In this document: one piece after another, positions 32,528-35,756 of the stretch
How positions within the stretch are numbered: position 1 is the first letter of the stretch
Layout: each line of letters opens with the position of its first letter
Assembly: GCA_017412625.1 (NCBI GenBank)
Contig: JAFPWZ010000061.1
Coordinates: 1 to 35,756, forward strand
Direction: 5' to 3'
Length of the DNA: 35,756 nucleotides
Source of the DNA: Methanomicrobium sp.
GTDB lineage: Archaea; Halobacteriota; Methanomicrobia; Methanomicrobiales; Methanomicrobiaceae
The notes under the pieces: model-generated
What the model saw: only the letters and a program-made list of their open reading frames with translations
What the model was told of the DNA's origin: nothing
Databases searched by the model: none
Translations under genes and position numbers: made by a program

Positions 32528-32547
32528 TCCAGTGGAAACCATGGGGT
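32528..32547 (+). other. origin recognition box (ORB)-like site
   Basis: TCCAGTGGAAACCATGGGGT matches the euryarchaeal ORB layout: a TCCA-x-TGGAAA dyad then a GGGG block about five bases later. Orc1/Cdc6 binds the dyad with its winged helix and the G-string with its AAA+ helix. Only one clear copy is seen, so it may be an origin edge, an isolated site, or chance. Confidence 0.4.
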
Positions 32548-32634
32548 TAAACAAGAGTGTATTACAATACAAATTACCTTTACTTTTTTTCGGAACGGTT
32601 TCAGATCTTCAGAAATATTCAAAGGTACTAATAA

Positions 32635-32664
32635 TATTAGGGACATAGATAAAGTATCCTAATA
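32635..32664. promoter_or_regulatory. TATTAGG-N16-CCTAATA operator before dtxR
   Basis: Seven-base perfect inverted arms, TATTAGG (32635-32641) and CCTAATA (32658-32664), with a following CCTAAC at 32665-32670. The half-site TTAGG/CCTAA is the core of bacterial DtxR/IdeR boxes. It lies about 55 bp before the dtxR start, consistent with autoregulation. Confidence 0.45.
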
Positions 32665-32719
32665 CCTAACGTATGTAAACAGGATAAACGGACGGGATTA
32701 ATCGTTCTGGAACGGAAAA

Positions 32720-33250
32720 ATGTTGAATTCAGCGGAAGATAATGAGAAGAGAGGAAAACGCGGAGAGTACAGAGGCTGTCACCGATCTCCGGCGGCTAAA
32801 AATCTCAGCAGGAAAGCCGAGGATTACCTTGAGGCAATACTGAACGTAAGCCTTGAGAAGGGGTATGCGAAGACAAGGGATATCGCAAAAGAGCTGGGCG
32901 TATGTCCGCCTTCGGTCGTCGAGATGTTCATAAAACTGAGCAAACTCGGACTTATAGAATACCGCAAGTATGAGGGCGTGATCTTAAAGCCCGAAGGCAG
33001 AGAGATTGCGACCGTAATCAAATACCGCCACGATACCCTCATGGCATTCTTAAAGCTCATCGCCGTTCCCGAAGATCTCGCAAACGACGATGCCTGTCTT
33101 ATGGAGCATGAACTTCATGCCAAGACAATCGAGCAGATTCACCTCTTCGTAAATTTCCTGAACGAAAAAGGTACTGCAAACCATATCCTTCAGGACTTCG
33201 ACGAGTTCTGCATTGTCAAGAGGAGCGAAGCGGAGAAAGAGCGGAACTGA
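32720..33250 (+). CDS. DtxR/IdeR-type iron-dependent transcription regulator
   Basis: 176 residues. After a basic 28-residue extension, a winged helix (LSRKAEDYLEAILNVSLEKG, then AKTRDIAKELGVCPPSVVEM) leads to the metal-binding dimerisation domain. Candidate ligands: Glu34/Asp35/Glu38, His104 in KYRHDTL, and Cys126, Glu129, His130 in DACLMEHELH. The C-x-x-E-H arrangement is that of DtxR/IdeR (Fe) rather than the E-x-x-E-H of MntR (Mn). No SH3 domain; the protein ends after the dimerisation helices. It precedes feoA-feoA-feoB by 306 bp, so ferrous-iron control of uptake is the likely job. Confidence 0.88.
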   Translation: MLNSAEDNEKRGKRGEYRGCHRSPAAKNLSRKAEDYLEAILNVSLEKGYAKTRDIAKELGVCPPSVVEMFIKLSKLGLIEYRKYEGVILKPEGREIATVIKYRHDTLMAFLKLIAVPEDLANDDACLMEHELHAKTIEQIHLFVNFLNEKGTANHILQDFDEFCIVKRSEAEKERN

Positions 33251-33262
33251 CCGATATCAAAC

Positions 33263-33320
33263 ATTTATCTCACATTTTATATATCACATTTTTTATCTCA
33301 CATTTTTTATCTCACATTTG
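33263..33320 (+). terminator. tandem T-rich repeat terminator of dtxR
   Basis: Four units of about 14-15 bp, variants of TTTTTTATCTCACA, follow the dtxR stop with T runs of four to six. The remaining spacer to 33510 is AT-rich with nothing else recognisable. Confidence 0.5.
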
Positions 33321-33513
33321 TTCTGAAAAATTTACCATAATATCATCCACATCAAAGTTATTCGATTTTTCCGAAAACCATCCTATTTTGAGATTGGACG
33401 CCGAATTTCATTCATTTTTCATGCACATTTTATTTTCGGCAAATTGTCGATATTTTAGATTTTTTGCGTAAAATCCGAAACTGATTAATTATCCCGTCAA
33501 AATCCTTCGAGAT

Positions 33514-33532
33514 TTAGGTCACCGGTTATAAC
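33514..33532 (+). promoter_or_regulatory. DtxR-like box overlapping the feo TATA box
   Basis: TTAGGTCACCGGTTATAAC keeps the TTAGGT left half of the DtxR consensus and a weaker right half. It overlaps GGTTATAACG, a plausible TATA box 25-30 bp before the feoA start. A repressor bound here would block transcription of feo. Confidence 0.4.
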
Positions 33533-33556
33533 GACCAAACAAAAAACAGATGAGCG

Positions 33557-33835
33557 ATGAATATATCAAACATCTCAGAATCAAGCAATGATAAAATCAC
33601 CACGCTTGACACACTTCCCCCGAATCACAAGGGGACAATAATGTGCGTTCACGGCGCCGGTGCGTTCAAGAAACGCATTCTCGGCATGGGAATAGTCGGC
33701 GGAACCGAAATAGAGACCGTGCGCTCGGCACCGCTGGGAGATCCGGTGGAATACAGACTCAAGGGATACTGTCTGTCCCTGAGGAAATCCGAAGCGAAAC
33801 TCATTGAAATCAGCAATGTCACGGAGGTAAAATAA
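33557..33835 (+). CDS. feoA: FeoA-domain protein 1
   Basis: 92 residues: a 15-residue Ser/Asn leader, then one SH3-like FeoA domain with L-D-T-L-P-P-x-H-K-G-x-I, LGMGIVGGTEIETVRSAPLGDPVEYRLKGYCLSLRKSEA. All the expected FeoA landmarks are present: the R-x-x-x-M-G-x-x-x-G turn and the P-L-G-D-P loop. FeoA proteins help FeoB import Fe2+. TAATG overlap with the next feoA shows coupling. A DtxR-like box lies upstream. Confidence 0.92.
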   Translation: MNISNISESSNDKITTLDTLPPNHKGTIMCVHGAGAFKKRILGMGIVGGTEIETVRSAPLGDPVEYRLKGYCLSLRKSEAKLIEISNVTEVK

Positions 33836-34272
33836 TGCCGTTAAGCATACCCGCAAGGCGTTCGGAGGTAAACCGTCAGGTTATGCCGCTCGCGTTCCTT
33901 AAACGCGGAGAAAGCGGTGTCGTAAACGCGGTTCATCTCGGCGACGACGTAAGGAAAAAACTGATCACGCTCGGAATCTGCCAAAACAGCGAGGTCAAAG
34001 TCTGTTCCGAGTCCTGCGGCTCGGTGATTGTGAGCGTCGGCAATGCACACTATGCCCTCTCGCGGGCAACGGCGATGAAGATTATGGTCGGCATCGGCGG
34101 CGGGGACGGCGGAAAAGCTGACGCGGGCAGCGGGTCGGCTGCGCCAACAGAAATGACGGATGCGGCCGAGATTCAGAGTGTCTCAAATATTGCGAATCCG
34201 ACGAATATCGGCGCCGGAAACGGGCTGCATGATCGGCTTAACGATCTCAAAAAGGCTGTCGGGACGATATAA
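33835..34272 (+). CDS. feoA: FeoA-domain protein 2 with low-complexity tail
   Basis: 145 residues. FeoA domain at about 14-86 ([40 protein letters not shown] and [16 protein letters not shown]). It is more diverged than the first; the C-x-x-x-C in VCSESC is unusual and the P-L-G-D-P loop is replaced. A Gly/Ala/Asn-rich tail (88-145) ends in a helix ([15 protein letters not shown]). Two separate FeoA proteins before FeoB is a known archaeal arrangement. Start and stop overlap the neighbours as TAATG. Confidence 0.88.
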   Translation: MPLSIPARRSEVNRQVMPLAFLKRGESGVVNAVHLGDDVRKKLITLGICQNSEVKVCSESCGSVIVSVGNAHYALSRATAMKIMVGIGGGDGGKADAGSGSAAPTEMTDAAEIQSVSNIANPTNIGAGNGLHDRLNDLKKAVGTI

Positions 34273-35756
34273 TGGCGGAGAATAAAAAACTGCGGATCGG
34301 TCTTATCGGAAACCCGAATGTGGGCAAGACCACAATATTCAACGCCATCACGGGCGCAAGACAGAAAACGGGTAACTGGCCGGGAGTTACGGTCGAGAAA
34401 AAGACGGGTCAGGTCACCCGCAAAGGCGTCGATATCGAGGTAATCGACCTTCCGGGAACATATGCCATTACCGCATATTCGCCGGACGAGATAATCGCCC
34501 GCGACTTCATACTCGACGAGAAGCCCGACGTCGTTGTTCAGATAGTCGATACGACAAACCTCGAGAGAAATCTGTATCTGACGACGCAGCTTGCCGAGAT
34601 TACTCCGAATCTCATGCTTGCCCTCAACCTCACGGATTTTGCCGAGGCACAGGGTCTTGCTGTCGATGCGGATAAGCTCTCCAAGGAACTCTCTATACCC
34701 GTCGTGAAGACGGTCGGAACCAGAAAGGAGGGTATAGACGAACTCCTCGATGCCGCAATCGGACTTGCCGGCAGCAAAGGCAGATGCGATTCATGCAGCT
34801 CATGCAGTTCATGCAGCGGATTCGTCAATTTCAGCCCGAAGACCGAGGATGCGATAACAAAGATCTCCGAGGTGCTCGCAGAGGATACCTCGCTTACATC
34901 GAAGTATCCGACAAGATGGCTCGCGGTAAGTCTGCTTGAAGAGGACGCAAACGTCATCGAAAAGGTGAAGGCGAATTCGGGTCTTTATGAGAAGTTATCG
35001 CCGATTTTATCCTCGTACAGTCCGGAAGTTGCCGAAGCCGACATCGCGGACGGCAGATATACCGCGATAAGTGCGCTCGCACAGAAGGTGCGGCTCGGAA
35101 AGGTCGGGTCGAAGATTAGTCCTTCCGACACCCTTGACCACGTCCTTACGGACAAATGGCTCGGAATCCCGATATTCCTCGCGCTTATGTGTGCGGCATT
35201 CGATCTGACCTTCACGTTCGGAGCGCCGTTCATGACGATCATCGAGACGGTTGTCGGCTGGCTTGCGGCATACGTAGTAGAGACAATACCCGGAATGCTC
35301 GGTTCAATCCTCGGCGACGGTGTCATCGCAGGCGTCGGCTCTGTCCTCGTGTTCCTGCCGAATATCTGTATTCTCTTCTTCGTTCTCTCATTACTCGAAG
35401 ATACCGGATATCTGGCAAGAGCAGCGTTCATCATGGACCGCCCCCTTCATGCACTCGGACTGCCCGGCAAGGCGTTCATCCCGATGCTGAGCGGTTTCGG
35501 ATGCAATGTCCCGGGATTCATGGCGACAAGAACCATCGAGGATGAGAAGGACCGCCTTCTGACGCTTCTCGTCACGCCGTTCATGTCCTGCGGCGCGAGG
35601 CTTCCGATCTACGTTCTGTTTGCGGGTGTCTTCTTCGCGGCAAACGCGGGAGAAGTAATCTTCTCAATGTATCTGCTCGGAATCGTGATTGCAATCGTTT
35701 CTGCCTTCATCTTCAAGAGGACACTGTTTAAAGGCGATCCCGCTCCGTTCATCATG
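34272..35756 (+). CDS. feoB: FeoB ferrous-iron transporter, 3' end outside window
   Basis: First 495 residues of FeoB. The N-terminal G domain carries GNPNVGKT (13-20), the switch I stretch [26 protein letters not shown], and LNLTD (NxxD for guanine). A helical linker domain follows. The membrane part starts near 295 with landmark loops [21 protein letters not shown] and [15 protein letters not shown], whose Cys residues are conserved in the family. Between the G domain and the linker a Cys array [10 protein letters not shown] (172-181) is present, which I do not know from other FeoB proteins. No stop codon is reached before the window end. Confidence 0.95.
   Translation, partial: MAENKKLRIGLIGNPNVGKTTIFNAITGARQKTGNWPGVTVEKKTGQVTRKGVDIEVIDLPGTYAITAYSPDEIIARDFILDEKPDVVVQIVDTTNLERNLYLTTQLAEITPNLMLALNLTDFAEAQGLAVDADKLSKELSIPVVKTVGTRKEGIDELLDAAIGLAGSKGRCDSCSSCSSCSGFVNFSPKTEDAITKISEVLAEDTSLTSKYPTRWLAVSLLEEDANVIEKVKANSGLYEKLSPILSSYSPEVAEADIADGRYTAISALAQKVRLGKVGSKISPSDTLDHVLTDKWLGIPIFLALMCAAFDLTFTFGAPFMTIIETVVGWLAAYVVETIPGMLGSILGDGVIAGVGSVLVFLPNICILFFVLSLLEDTGYLARAAFIMDRPLHALGLPGKAFIPMLSGFGCNVPGFMATRTIEDEKDRLLTLLVTPFMSCGARLPIYVLFAGVFFAANAGEVIFSMYLLGIVIAIVSAFIFKRTLFKGDPAPFIM

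Larger units (their letters stand above)
32227..32719. other. gap/dtxR spacer with origin-box-like and operator-like sites
   Basis: About 490 bp, AT-rich from 32340. It contains a candidate origin recognition box at 32528-32547, a partial GAAACGAAG word at 32500-32508, and a TATTAGG/CCTAATA inverted repeat at 32635-32664. There is no reading frame that I trust; the 100-codon frame starting 32360 has unlikely composition. Confidence 0.55.

Overview
The window is archaeal and almost certainly from a hydrogenotrophic methanogen of the Methanomicrobiales (GC looks to be near 50%, with AT-rich spacers). Supporting markers are an archaeal-type SRP (7S) RNA, methenyl-tetrahydromethanopterin cyclohydrolase (mch), Orc1/Cdc6, deoxyhypusine synthase, a type II GAPDH, an MJ0490-like malate dehydrogenase, a PGF-CTERM surface protein and HTH plus multi-PAS regulators. 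I cannot name the species from the sequence alone.

Layout. 1-2.2 kb: a small unknown gene converging on pyrF and dys. 2.3-5.6 kb: a HEAT-repeat protein, a CAU-anticodon tRNA, a 1 kb gene-poor spacer, an IMPACT-family protein, a methyltransferase and an unknown beta-rich protein. 5.9-7.1 kb: hxlB and the SRP RNA, followed by a hairpin terminator and a perfect 20-bp palindrome. 7.2-13.9 kb: a compact operon with the order legB-legC-ptmE-legH-legI-legG-legF, which predicts GDP-sugar-primed synthesis of CMP-legionaminic acid, a sialic-acid-like nonulosonate. ptmE is broken by one in-frame TGA. 14.3-16.1 kb: an AT-rich, probably acquired glycosyltransferase with sialyltransferase-like motifs, then a relic in which the start of pseB runs into the end of pseG, so a pseudaminic-acid locus has been lost here. 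16.2-18.8 kb: malate dehydrogenase, then 1.6 kb without convincing genes that holds two near-identical 230-bp units and a diverged third one, each with a shared upstream box, a TATA box and stem-loops.

18.8-24.5 kb: a DUF368 membrane protein, orc1/cdc6, mch, and a three-gene exported module (bicupin lipoprotein, pilin/archaellin-like protein, membrane-anchored OB-fold protein). 24.5-28.8 kb, minus strand: a GNAT acetyltransferase, a 497-residue disordered acidic protein with about 13 copies of a D-[ILF]-F type short motif, and an HTH plus four-PAS regulator. 28.8-31.2 kb: a gene-poor spacer, a PGF-CTERM surface protein, and a divergent promoter with repeated ATTATTGCAA sites shared with gap. 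31.2-35.8 kb: gap, an origin-recognition-box-like site, an iron-type DtxR regulator, and feoA-feoA-feoB, with feoB running off the window end.

How the parts connect. The nonulosonate operon, glycosyltransferase, pilin-like protein, PGF-CTERM protein and DUF368 lipid-carrier protein all point to cell-surface construction and glycosylation. The DtxR regulator beside feoAAB, with TTAGG/CCTAA sites in both promoters, forms a self-contained ferrous-iron uptake and control unit. Many genes end in short tandem repeats rich in T on the coding strand, which look like repeat-expanded archaeal terminators. The least explained element, and the best candidate for something undescribed, is the repeated promoter and stem-loop family at 17.24-18.57 kb.
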